Assembly: GCA_009363875.1 (NCBI GenBank)
Contig: CM018692.1
Coordinates: 1,190,501-1,254,500, forward strand
Length of the DNA stretch: 64,000 nucleotides
Direction: 5' to 3'
DNA from: Mikania micrantha
Lineage: Eukaryota > Streptophyta > Magnoliopsida > Asterales > Asteraceae
The notes under the pieces were generated by a model. That model ran no database searches. It saw only the letters and a list, made by a program, of their open reading frames with translations, and was not told where the DNA came from. Position numbers and translations under genes: made by a program. How positions within the stretch are numbered: the first letter of the stretch is position 1; every line of letters begins with the position of its first letter. Below are positions 1-10,121 of the stretch, piece after piece.

Positions 1-560
1 TTACACCCTTCGGATCACTCGTCTAGGGCTTCCGATGATCAAGATCGACTCCAATCTTGTTCTCTAGCCTCTTGTCGCCTCCTAGGTCGTCTCTCGTCGT
101 CCAAAATCCAATCCCCTGGTCTCCAGCCGTTTTCCAAAACATAAACTCGAAAAACTGAATTTTTAACCCTGTCGCGTAGCGCGACATGTATCTCCAAGCC
201 CGTCGCGTAGCGCGACGGGTTTCGCTACCCGACAAAATAGTCGGGTCAACCGGCATTATTAAGTGAGGGGCATTTCAGTCATTTCCACCTGTCGCGTAGC
301 GCGACAGGGTTTTCTTTGGTCGTCGCGTAGCGCGACAAGGTAAATTTCCAGCTTTTGACTTCTTTTGTCTTCGGGTTTGTTCTTTTCAAACCGGGAGCTC
401 AATTGTTTTATCTTTTGCACCAAAATGACATGTTTATTACCTGCGAGCATGAAATTACAGAATTGTGAAGAACCAGCATAAATCGACTCTAAACCGAATA
501 AAACTGTACAGAAACTCAATAGAAACAAAAAGAACAACAGATGTGTTTTGCAACACATCA
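1..560 (-). repeat. 3' LTR (partial) of the Athila-like element
   Basis: This stretch repeats 6276-6835 almost base for base. It is the first 560 bp of the LTR as read on the minus strand; the rest is outside the window. It holds four copies of the 15-bp palindrome GTCGCGTAGCGCGAC at 171-185, 202-216, 291-305 and 322-336. ORFs in it are not genes. Confidence 0.92.
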
Positions 561-572
561 CATCCCCACACT
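561..572 (-). other. Polypurine tract next to the 3' LTR
   Basis: On the minus strand the bases just before the LTR read AGTGTGGGGATG, a purine-rich tract in the expected place for priming plus-strand DNA synthesis. It adjoins the LTR start TGATGTG. Confidence 0.75.
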
Positions 573-2431
573 TATCCCTTTTTCGTCCCTGAAAAAGGCT
601 TATGCAAAAATCTGGGATCATAGCTAGATAAAACGGTTTCTACACAGTTAAACTCATTAATTCAAAATTTAAATGCTCTGGAAAAGATTGCAAGTATCGT
701 TATCCTCTTAAACCCATACTGATTTTCCCAGTCCCGTAGTCATGGTTCATTATGTTCATGTTCTACATTTCATTTCATTAGACCCACACTTAGGAAATTA
801 AAACCAAATCAATCCTGGATTCTAGCTTTCAAGTCATCCTTACATATAAACAAACAAGAAATTTCTCAAATCAGATTTTTATAATGGAATCAGATGAAAG
901 CGTGAGCGTTTTTCTTTTATTTTTCAATCCATTGAATTTAACTTAGTGGTGTTTCAACCAGGCTGCAACCCGGCGTGTGACACATAAGTTTTTTTTATCC
1001 AACTTCTTTATTTCATTTTTTCTTTTTACTCAGCTCGTTTAGTGAAATGGAGGCGCCATAAGACTCGGATTTATTCTCATAAAAAGAGTACTTATGTGCC
1101 AAACAAAAATCAGATTTTCAAAACTCTCACCTGTTATTATGCAAGGATTCATTTCTAACTAGAAAACAGTTTTCATAATTCCAAATCCCCAAGATGTTTC
1201 CCATGAAATTCATGCATTTAATTAAGATTTTTACCAATCCCACGGGACAAATAATCAGTTGAGCCTACCTACACATCCCATGACCAAAGCATAAAACCCA
1301 AACCAACAAGTAAACTATGAATGAAACCATCAAACCTAACTTTTCTATCATTTCCCATCATGCTTTTACAACCAACTTAAACAAAGACAAGAAAGATCTA
1401 AGCCAAAGATGTAGAAACAGAAATAAAAATAAAAATTTTCAAAAATTTTGACTCAAGAACTTAAGTAAACTAAAACTAAAATTCAAAAACTAACTACTGA
1501 AACAAATTTAAACTAAGTTTCCCATCCCCACACTTAAACTTTACATTGTCCCCAATGTAGAGAAAAAGGAAACCCAAAAGAAAAACTAAAACTAAAAAAA
1601 ACTAAAAACTGAAAATGACTTAGCTGGTTGAATAGAAGACTGTCGAGTACCAATCTTTCCACGTAGCTCCACAATCTACAATCCTGCTCCACTGGCTATA
1701 AACAATAACATAAGATCTACACAAAACAAAGATCAAACAAGCATCAACCTTCCAAAACAATATAATGATATCCATGATTAAGCCCAACCACCAACCGACC
1801 TTACCAATTAACTAAAATAAATAAAGAAAAACACATCACACAAAGAAAATTAAAAACTAACTAAAAATTTGAAAAACATCAACTCAATGCAACAAAAATG
1901 AACTTAGAAAGCCTCCTACGGTAGTGAACACGATGTATGAAAGGAAATTGGGGGTAAAACTTGAAAACTAGGGTTTTTAAACATTTAAAAACATTCCAGG
2001 ATTCGTCGCGTACCGCGACATATTTTAGAAAGTCCGTCACGATACGCGACAGAAGTTTGACCCGCGTGTTGACCATATTATCTCGCGTAGCGCGACAGAT
2101 GTCCCAGTGGGTGTCGCGTGACGCGACGGGGTCATTTTTCTAGAGAGTTTCTGGCATTTTCATGCCTTAGCCAAATTTTCACCCCAAATAATTCCCAACC
2201 ATCCAAAACCCTTCTAAAGCTCAGAAATACATACCTGGTGACTCCAATTCATCATTATGGTATCAAATTGACTACAAACCTGCAAAACAAATTAAAACAC
2301 ACAAAAACGAAAACGAAAACGAAAAAACGAAAACAATCATGAAAAATGAAAAACTTCACGACACTAAGAAACTACTAATTCTACAAACTCTACACTTGGG
2401 AGTTTAACCCAAGAGCTTCCTCAAACTCAAC
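573..2431. other. Non-coding internal region of the Athila-like element
   Basis: This A/C-rich region lies between the end of gag and the 3' LTR, where pol would be expected. No reverse transcriptase or integrase motif is visible in any frame, and short ORFs such as 1961-2143 have no recognisable content. Four degenerate versions of the 15-bp palindrome of the LTR lie at 2005-2019, 2036-2050, 2082-2096 and 2113-2127. Confidence 0.7.
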
Positions 2432-4933
2432 TCAAGTAGAGGAATCAAGGGAAACCTCCTCCCTTGCCATCAAATCAGGACCACGATCACCAACATCCCA
2501 TGGTCCTTCTCCCACAACTTCATTCACACCTATATCATCACTAACCAAAATCACACCATCCACTTGATGGACTAACTCACCACCGGCCTTCATTGACTTT
2601 TCTATCTTCAAACAGATGCTCTCATCACCCACTCTAAAAGTGAGTTTTCCCTCATACACATTTATGATGGCCTTAGCGGTGCGCAAGAATGGGCGCCCAA
2701 GAATAATGGGAACCACCGTGTCTGCCTCCATATCCATCACCACAAAATCCACGGGAAAAACAAACCTATCAACCTTGACTAACACATTCTTCAAAATCCC
2801 CCGTGGACACTTAACCGACCGATCCGCCAACGACAAGGTCATGCGTGTGGGGGACAAGTCACCAAGGGCTAGCTTCTCGTATAAAGAATGTGGCATCAGA
2901 TTGATGCTAGCCCCTGAGTCCGCCAGAGCATACCTCCTTACATCATCTCCAAACAAGCACGGGATAGTAAACATTCCCGGATCTGCAAGCTTTTCGGGAA
3001 GCTTGTTTAAGATCACCGCGGAACAACCCGCACTCAATGGTACGTTGGCTACCTCTCCCAAACGGTCCTTAGACTTCAGCAATTCTTTTAGAAACTTAGC
3101 ATATTTAGGAATACGCTGAAGGACATCAATGAGTGGGAGATTGATCTTCAATTGTCTGAAAATATCAAGGAAGTGCCCGTATTCCTTCGCATGCTTTTGA
3201 TTAGTTAAGCGCGCGGGGTAAGGAACACGGGTAAGATCAATCTCCGGTGTGGGCTTACACATGACCGGTTTCTTCCCAACTACCGGTTTCTCAACTAGAG
3301 ACTCACTGGTTGGTGCGGTACTTGCTGGGACTAGCCTCGTTTGCACCCTCCCAGGAGTCTCCATCTCAATCTCCTCATCCACCAGTTCCTCCTCATCTAC
3401 ATCAACCGGTGGGATCACCCTCTCGCTCTCCTCAACTTCTACTAACACTGGTGGTATGAACACCTCTCCTCTACCTCCTCCAGAACGAGTAGTGACCGCC
3501 TTAACATGGGCATTTGGGTTGGTTTGGGGCTGACCCGGGAACTGGCCTTGGGGCCGTTCATCCAACCGTTTGGCAATGTCACCAACCGTTCTTTGCAAAT
3601 CAAGGAATGCAGACTGTTGGTTCTTGAGGAGAACATCATGCTCGTGTAGGATCTTTTGTGTAGTGGCATCCTTAGCCACTAACTGAGTCAACAATTCCTC
3701 TATCCTACCCAAACCACCACCAGCACCTGCAGTGCTACCAGAACTACCACTCGGCTGCCCCTGCCCCTGGTTTTGACCAGAATGAAAACCAGGGGGATTA
3801 CCTGAAGATCTATAAGTTTGGTTTGAATGATTTCCCCAACCGGGGTTATAAGACTGACCAAACCTACCCTGTCCTCCTACATAATTCGCCTGCTCCTGGC
3901 TCACTAAACACTCAGAGGTGGCATGACCACCTCTGCATATCTCACACCTATCTACTCTCATCTTCAACTCCTTGACATCCCTAGCTAAAGACTCAAGAGC
4001 AGCAGCAACACTAGTGTCCACATTGACGTGGTGAACTCCTCTTGTAGAAGAGGAGGAACTAGCAATAGGAGTGGAATTCCTATTTGATGACCGTTGCTCA
4101 TGCTCGGCCTGAGCGAAGCTCTCAAAAAGATCATTGCATTCGGCCACATCCCTCTTACCCATGAGGTGGCCTCCTGCAGAAGTGTCAAATCTGGCACGAG
4201 TCTCATATGTGAGCCCATTGTAGAATTTCTCTACAAGGGCCCATTCAGACAAACCATGCTGGGAGCATCGGCTAAGAAGATTTTGAAACCTTTCCCACGC
4301 AAGATAGTAAGGCTCATCAGGGGCCATTCGGAATGAATGGATCTCATCTCTCAGGCGGGCGGCCTTAGCAGGTGGGAAGTACTTTTTAAGAAAAGCATCC
4401 CGAAGGCTAACCCAAGTAGTGAAAGTGCCTGGAGGATGAGAATCGAGCCAAGTAGCTGCTCGCCCCGATAAAGAAAAGGGGAATAGCTGTAGAAAAATCG
4501 CATCATTAGTGGCACCTTGAAGATTGAAGGTACTACAGATACGAGTGAGCCTAGCAAGGTGTGCGGGAGCATCTTCATCATCACGACCATTAAACTGAGA
4601 ATTATTAATCGCATTCATGATATATGAAGGAATCTGCCATGAATTTTCATTCGGAATCGGTGGCAGTAAAATGGGGTTATTAAGCCCCGTGAATCCCGCA
4701 GTGGCCTGCTGGTGAACAGTACGACGCTCTGCCATTTGTGGATTAAAAGGCAAGCGTGGACTGGAATGAGTGGAAGAATTAGAGGAAGATGGTGGTGTGT
4801 GCTCAGAAAAATCTGCAGAAATGGGAGTAGAAACACTTACCTCGCTCGTAGAACCTTCAGAAAAGTCCCGCGAATCGCTCCTTAATGGCAATGAAAGCTC
4901 AGGTGGCGGTCCGTGTGAACGTAGGTGTGGCAT
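2432..4933 (-). CDS. Athila-type Gag-protease polyprotein (833 aa)
   Basis: This would form the retroelement particle and cleave it. The N-terminal 120 residues are Ser/Pro-rich. A retrotransposon Gag domain follows at about residues 120-260, with the segment ATWLDSHPPGTFTTW and a downstream KKYFPP. A short zinc knuckle CEICRGGHATSEC (CX2CX3HX4C) lies near residue 330. Gly/Gln-rich and acidic linkers lead to a retropepsin with the catalytic triplet in LADSGASINLMP and a later ILGRPFL motif near the C-terminus. The ORF is intact and ends about 60 residues after the protease with a normal stop. In autonomous Athila elements RT-RNase H-integrase follows; here nothing does. The other frames, including a 167-aa plus-strand ORF, are shadows. 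Confidence 0.9.
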   Translation of the reverse strand: MPHLRSHGPPPELSLPLRSDSRDFSEGSTSEVSVSTPISADFSEHTPPSSSNSSTHSSPRLPFNPQMAERRTVHQQATAGFTGLNNPILLPPIPNENSWQIPSYIMNAINNSQFNGRDDEDAPAHLARLTRICSTFNLQGATNDAIFLQLFPFSLSGRAATWLDSHPPGTFTTWVSLRDAFLKKYFPPAKAARLRDEIHSFRMAPDEPYYLAWERFQNLLSRCSQHGLSEWALVEKFYNGLTYETRARFDTSAGGHLMGKRDVAECNDLFESFAQAEHEQRSSNRNSTPIASSSSSTRGVHHVNVDTSVAAALESLARDVKELKMRVDRCEICRGGHATSECLVSQEQANYVGGQGRFGQSYNPGWGNHSNQTYRSSGNPPGFHSGQNQGQGQPSGSSGSTAGAGGGLGRIEELLTQLVAKDATTQKILHEHDVLLKNQQSAFLDLQRTVGDIAKRLDERPQGQFPGQPQTNPNAHVKAVTTRSGGGRGEVFIPPVLVEVEESERVIPPVDVDEEELVDEEIEMETPGRVQTRLVPASTAPTSESLVEKPVVGKKPVMCKPTPEIDLTRVPYPARLTNQKHAKEYGHFLDIFRQLKINLPLIDVLQRIPKYAKFLKELLKSKDRLGEVANVPLSAGCSAVILNKLPEKLADPGMFTIPCLFGDDVRRYALADSGASINLMPHSLYEKLALGDLSPTRMTLSLADRSVKCPRGILKNVLVKVDRFVFPVDFVVMDMEADTVVPIILGRPFLRTAKAIINVYEGKLTFRVGDESICLKIEKSMKAGGELVHQVDGVILVSDDIGVNEVVGEGPWDVGDRGPDLMAREEVSLDSST

Positions 4934-5078
4934 GCACTACCAAACCTGCAACAAATAAAAATGAATCAAAAAGAAATAAATAAAATAAAATAAACTAAAT
5001 GAAAAGAAATGAAATAAAACTAAAAACAAATATGCACAGACAAGACAAAGAACTAGTTAGCACAATCGACTAAGAAGT

Positions 5079-5095
5079 CCCCGGCAACGGCGCCA
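5079..5095 (-). other. Primer binding site, tRNA-Asp
   Basis: The minus strand reads TGGCGCCGTTGCCGGGG, the complement of the 3' end of plant tRNA-Asp with CCA. It starts 7 nt inside the 5' LTR end. This marks the element as Athila-like and fixes its orientation. Confidence 0.9.
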
Positions 5096-5102
5096 AAAAA
5101 CT

Positions 5103-6835
5103 TGATGTCGACGGAGCTTAGCTAATAAACTAACTAAAAACCGACTTTAAACTAGACAAAAAGTAATAAATCTAGACTCTCTAAAACCTAAGCTACCGAC
5201 AGGCAAGTGTACCTGTCGTATGTAGCAGAGCAAAGCAAGTCCGGATATCGAACCCACAGACTTCTACAGACTGTACTAACTAGACTCTAGGACTTATCTA
5301 TACACAATTTTGTACTTAAATAAAATAATAATAAGGAAGGGGGGTTTTCTAACAAAACTAATAATAACTTAAATAGACTAAAACAGACGAGCAAACCAAA
5401 GACTAAATCAGAGAAGATAAGAAGCACTACCTAGGCTTGAATCATATACATGTTTGACAAGGTTCTATCGAGGATTGGAACTAATGTGATACCGGGATCT
5501 TAAAATACTAAACTCACAGGAAAATTAGAGCACCCTCGACCCTTCTCAAGGATAGTCAACCAAAGATCCTAAAAGCCGTTAAACAACCGGACACATGGAT
5601 TTCCCTCACAGGTTATCCAACTATTCATGAAATATCCGCTAGATTACCTACCTCACAGTACAATAATCTCAAAACACCAAAGAAATAACTGTCACACATT
5701 CTACCTCACGGCGCGAAAGTCACAGTTCACTTAAATGCTAGGGATAACTTGGATTTTCCTATTGGACTCGATAAACATGATTTGATAGACATACTAGAAA
5801 GATCTTCTCACAAAGGCTCTAACTAGAAATCCAACATCCAAGACTTATCGACAACTTCTCACCTCACGGCTGTTGAAGCAAGTTGCACATCTTAATCATT
5901 TAAATCATAATAAAACATTCCTATGAATCACTCGGCCAAAGCAACTCATCCACTAATCAAAAATACACAGTAATTGATTCTAGCATGCACCTATTATGTG
6001 ACAGACAATCACCAAGACACATGAGGAAAATAATATCAATCATTTAACAATCCAAGATACACATACACATCCAATATTCAAAACCAAGTCTTTAAATCAT
6101 AAATCCATCACATCATAATGTTCTAAAACCGAATCAAACCAAAATCAAACATGTATAATCATCCAACCTAGATAGTTCTAAATGTTTAGCCAAGAAACAT
6201 TGTATGAACAGAAATCATAATAAGTTTAAAGTAAGAAAACATGAGAAACAAGAGAAACAAAGTAAACCGATCACGTTACACCCTTCGGATCACTCGTCTA
6301 GGGCTTCCGATGATCAAGATCGACTCCAATCTTGTTCTCTAGCCTCTTGTCGCCTCCTAGGTCGTCTCTCGTCGTCCAAAATCCAATCCCCTGGTCTCCA
6401 GCCGTTTTCCAAAACATAAACTCGAAAAACTGAATTTTTAACCCTGTCGCGTAGCGCGACATGTATCTCCAAGCCCGTCGCGTAGCGCGACGGGTTTCGC
6501 TACCCGACAAAATAGTCGGGTCAACCGGCATTATTAAGTGAGGGGCATTTCAGTCATTTCCACCTGTCGCGTAGCGCGACAGGGTTTTCTTTGGTCGTCG
6601 CGTAGCGCGACAAGGTAAATTTCCAGCTTTTGACTTCTTTTGTCTTCGGGTTTGTTCTTTTCAAACCGGGAGCTCAATTGTTTTATCTTTTGCACCAAAA
6701 TGACATGTTTATTACCTGCGAGCATGAAATTACAGAATTTTGAAGAACCAGCATAAATCGACTCTAAACCGAATAAAACTGTACAGAAACTCAATAGAAA
6801 CAAAAAGAACAACAGATGTGTTTTGCAACACATCA
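5103..6835 (-). repeat. 5' LTR of the Athila-like element (1733 bp)
   Basis: On the plus strand it begins TGATGTCGAC and ends CAACACATCA, so both ends share the inverted tip TGATGT/ACATCA. The left edge is set by the primer site and the right edge by the end of identity with 1-560. Four GTCGCGTAGCGCGAC palindromes lie at 6446-6460, 6477-6491, 6566-6580 and 6597-6611. Confidence 0.9.
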
Positions 6836-6934
6836 ATCATCGCTGATACAATTTGTTTAAAGTAACTGCTAATTAATTCTTTTTATTAAACATTTAATTG
6901 TTTAATAAAATTATTAAATTGTAGTTGTTCATTT

Positions 6935-7210
6935 GAGTAAATTACGGTTTTGGCCCCTGTGATTTAAGTGTTTTAATCATTTCGGTACAAAAGAGAATAT
7001 TTTATCAATTCAACCCCTATTGTTCAGATAACTAACGTTTTTGCCCCCAACCATAGTTGGGTTTTGAGCCAAAATCATTATAACAATTAAGTTTAAGGGG
7101 CCAAAACAGTTAGTTGTCTAAACCATAGGAACTGAATTGATATAAGATTTTATTTTGGGTCGAAATAGTTAAAACACTTAAACCACAAAGGCCAAAACCG
7201 TAATTTGCTT
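6935..7210. mobile_element. Fold-back MITE with TIRs of about 50 bp (MULE-like)
   Basis: The left arm, from GAGTAAATTACGG, and the right arm, ending CCGTAATTTGCTT, are inverted copies over about 50 bp with few mismatches. No clear target duplication is visible. The arm sequence (GAGTAAA, then a T-rich stretch, then CCCTGTG) resembles the tips of the larger MULE at 33451-34599, so both may belong to one family. It sits just downstream of the dioxygenase gene and may lie within or near its 3' untranslated region. Confidence 0.65.
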
Positions 7211-7292
7211 ATTTTTACAGGAATGTATAAAGACCAACGCCTATCACATACTACAATATCGCAAAAAAAAAAAGTTTCACACAATTTGAAAA

Positions 7293-8698
7293 CTATGGCT
7301 TCGCGAAGTCAATTGTGGCCTTCCCATCATGTGCTTTTCTAAAGAAATGCTTAACATAATCTGAGTAGAGTAGATGCTTATAAATTGGTTTCTCTCCACT
7401 TTGTAGCACTTCTTTAAAAGGCCCGATTATATCACTAGCCTTTGGGTTCACAAATATCGGGACTGAAATACGGTTATGGCTTCCGTTAGCGCTTACGCGA
7501 TGTTCGACACTTTTGTACTTCCCGTTACTCATGATCTGAAGTGCATCTCCAACATTGATCACCAAAGATCCGCTAACCGGAGCCACACTAAACCATTTCA
7601 TAGTCTCCGTGTCTCGCACGTAAAGCCCCCCAATATCATCTTGAAGGAGCACTGTCAGTGTGGATACGTCAGAGTGACGCCCCACACCGACAGTTAGCTC
7701 AGGGTTTGGACATACAGGATAGTAGTTAAGGTTAATCCTTTTTGACCCCATTAGCATTGATTCTTTGGTTTCATCAATCTCTTTTACATTCAAACCATTC
7801 ATTAGTATCCCAAGCAGCTTTTTGACAATGATTTCAGAACTTCTCATGAATTCCAAAGCTTGATTCCTGCAAACAGCAGCAGGAACAACAACAAATTATA
7901 GAGTTGATATATAGGTGTTGTTTGGTAACCTCTTAATGGCCATTAATAGGCTACCTTTTAATGGTTCATAACATTTGAATGCTTAAGAGATAATGTTAAG
8001 TCTGAATGGTTAAGAGGTACTTTTAAATGTTACCTTTTAACCATTCAGACTTAATGCTTTGTCTTAATCATAAAAAAGCTTTGAACCATTAACAGGTAGA
8101 CACTTAATGATCATTAAGAGTCCACCAAACAGCCCCGTTTACACGTGACTATTACGATCCTTTATAACCTGCAAATTGAAGGCCAGAAGGAAGAAGCGTC
8201 ATCATCTGAGACATATAAGAGGCTGAGATAATCCTTCCACTCGAGTGCATTCTCGGCAGCAGGAGTAAAACTTGTACCATAACGAACATTATTTGTAACC
8301 GATTGTTGTTTCGAGTATTTCACTTTCTCTTCTGCTGGCAACCCAAAAAATCTGTGAATTGCATCTTTGACATCTTCAAGAACATGAAGAGGGACTCCAT
8401 GGTTTACAATCTGAAAGAAGCCCCATTTTTGTGCTGCATTACATACTGCTTCTGCTACTTTTGAATCATCATCATCGTCAGATTTGGACATGTCAATAAG
8501 CGGGATGGATTCATGATGCGCATCTGCATTAATGCACGAATCAAACCGTTCTTGTTGAGGTTGAATGTATTGGTATGGTAGTGTCTTTAGTCCCAATTCC
8601 GCTAAGCCTTTCACTCCATGACCTCTGCTCACCACGAAATCAAGAATATTGTTGTTGATTGTGTTTAAGCTGCTGCTGATTGAGATTAATGGATCCAT
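7293..8698 (-). CDS. F6'H1-like: Feruloyl-CoA 6'-hydroxylase-like 2-oxoglutarate/Fe(II) dioxygenase (367 aa, two exons)
   Basis: In the family this enzyme ortho-hydroxylates feruloyl-CoA, the committed step to scopoletin and related coumarins, in the cytosol. The CDS joins 8169-8698 and 7293-7866. The intron 7867-8168 has GT-AG ends and splits an Arg codon (ICR/NQALEF). The N-terminal DIOX_N domain includes WGFFQIVNHGVPLHVLEDV. The Fe ligands are His241, Asp243 (GRHSDVSTLTVLL) and His299 (VEHRV), and the 2-oxoglutarate-binding R-x-S is Arg309/Ser311. The C-terminus YVKHFFRKAHDGK is typical of F6'H proteins. Length matches the family (about 360 aa) and no lesion is visible. The assignment as F6'H rather than another coumarin-type dioxygenase is by resemblance. 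The intron carries a MITE. Confidence 0.88.
7914..8136. mobile_element. Intronic MITE, hAT-like fold-back
   Basis: It lies wholly inside the dioxygenase intron. The ends are imperfect inverted repeats (GGTGTTGTTTGG at left, CCAAACAGCCCC at right), followed inward by CTCTTAATG in both. Inner segments such as GTCTGAATGG and CCATTCAGAC also pair, so the element can fold nearly end to end. No clean target duplication was found. It takes up about three quarters of the 302-bp intron. Confidence 0.6.
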
Positions 8699-8762
8699 GG
8701 TTAGAGAAGTATGATGGATTTGTGTGTGAAGATGAAGTGGTTAATGTGATTATGGATTGCTG

Positions 8763-8772
8763 CTATTTATAG
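8763..8772 (-). promoter_or_regulatory. Probable TATA box of the dioxygenase gene
   Basis: The minus strand reads CTATAAATAG about 65-75 bp upstream of the ATG at 8698, the usual plant spacing for a short 5' UTR. No other strong TATA sequence is closer. Confidence 0.6.
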
Positions 8773-10121
8773 AAAATACATTGGCTATAATAAGATTACA
8801 GTGTTGATCATGCATGCTTTTAAGAATGGGAGGTGTTTTGCATGTGCAAGTAAAAACGTTTTGCTTTACTTTAATTAATTATATCACAACAAGAAACAAA
8901 TTAAAATAAATGTTTTCATCTTTTGTGAAAATAAAAGGGCCAAAAATACCTAAGGCTTCTAGAAACTACTCAAACGAGATTTATATCATATTATACCATA
9001 CCATACCATTACTATAGATGAATGTAAACAATTTTGTGTATTCTATAAGCAGGCAAAAACTGAAAATTTGCATATTTTTATAAAACACAATTTTAAGATA
9101 CATAATATAGAATACTCGTTAAATATAATCTATAAAAAATGCAATTATACATGTTAAGAGGGATACCTCTTAATTTTTTGTTATTTTTTTTCTTTTTATT
9201 TGTCATTATTGTACAATAAAGGGTTATTAAATTTATCATTGACCGCATTTAATTATAAACTTACGAAAAGAATTAATGTAATAAAGTCTGTAACTAAAAT
9301 TTTTCACTTAGTCAAATACTATCTTGGGTGAGTAATACATTATACCTCAATTGAATATCAAAAGTTCAAAAATTGCAGTTGACACTTTAAAAGAGTTCAA
9401 ATCTTACAGTTAACATGCCATATATATAAAACTAATTTTTTACAATAAAATTTAATTGAAAATTTTAAATTTCAAATTATTATTTTACCTTATAAATATA
9501 TGAACAAAAGTTTGTTTTAGATATATATTTAAAAAGTTACACTGATCTTAAATTTAAAACCATATATAAATTTCTAAATGTTTGTAAACTTACACATTTG
9601 TACACATGTAATAACAATTTTCGAAATAAAAAGTTAACGATTCAGATTGATTTTGATCGGTTATCTTGGGTTCAAGAGATAAAATATTGTGTTATTACTA
9701 ACTCCTCTCTCTCTCTCTCTCTCTCTCTCTACACATGTGTGTGTATGTACGTATGTATAGGATCATGATCACACACACACACACATACATACATACATAC
9801 ATAGGGCAATTATTATACAAAGGAAAAATTGCATATGAAGGTATAAAGTTTTTGTAATAAAATTATATAAATGCTAATTGTTTTTGTACAATAAAATCAC
9901 AAGAAAATGAAACTATCACGCATAAGCTATCAACATGATAATTCCATCTAGATGATTTAATGTAAAAAGAAGCCGATGATATCTTAAATTCAATAATTAA
10001 TAGCCCAAAGCTTTCTAAGTGTATTTATCAAACTATCTAACCATCTAAAACTACTCGATCTATTTCCGATTTCAATTACTCAAGGTGACATCGAAATAGT
10101 ATGATAATATATATTGTCCTA
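8773..10121. other. AT-rich intergenic region with microsatellites
   Basis: No gene is visible. It would hold the distal promoter of the dioxygenase. Simple repeats include (CT)n at about 9704-9730, a short TG run, (CA)n near 9770-9785 and TACA repeats just after. Confidence 0.6.

Larger units (their letters stand above)
1..6835 (-). mobile_element. Athila-like Ty3/Gypsy LTR retrotransposon, gag-protease only, left end cut by the window
   Basis: The element reads right to left: 5' LTR (5103-6835), tRNA-Asp primer site (5079-5095), one gag-protease ORF (2432-4933), a non-coding stretch, polypurine tract and the start of the 3' LTR (1-560). The primer site matches the 3' end of plant tRNA-Asp including CCA, the usual choice of Athila elements. 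No reverse transcriptase, RNase H or integrase is present, so it must borrow them from an autonomous partner. The 560 bp of the two LTRs that can be compared differ at one position that I noticed (466 versus 6741), so insertion was recent. The flank after 6835 (ATCAT) would be the target duplication, but its partner lies outside the window. Confidence 0.9.

Noticed and set aside
259..621. LTR-internal ORFs as a small gene
   Set aside because: They lie in the LTR, are duplicated at 6534-6836, and encode no recognisable domain.
2616..3119. 167-aa plus-strand ORF
   Set aside because: It is antisense to the intact gag-protease ORF and is a shadow of it.
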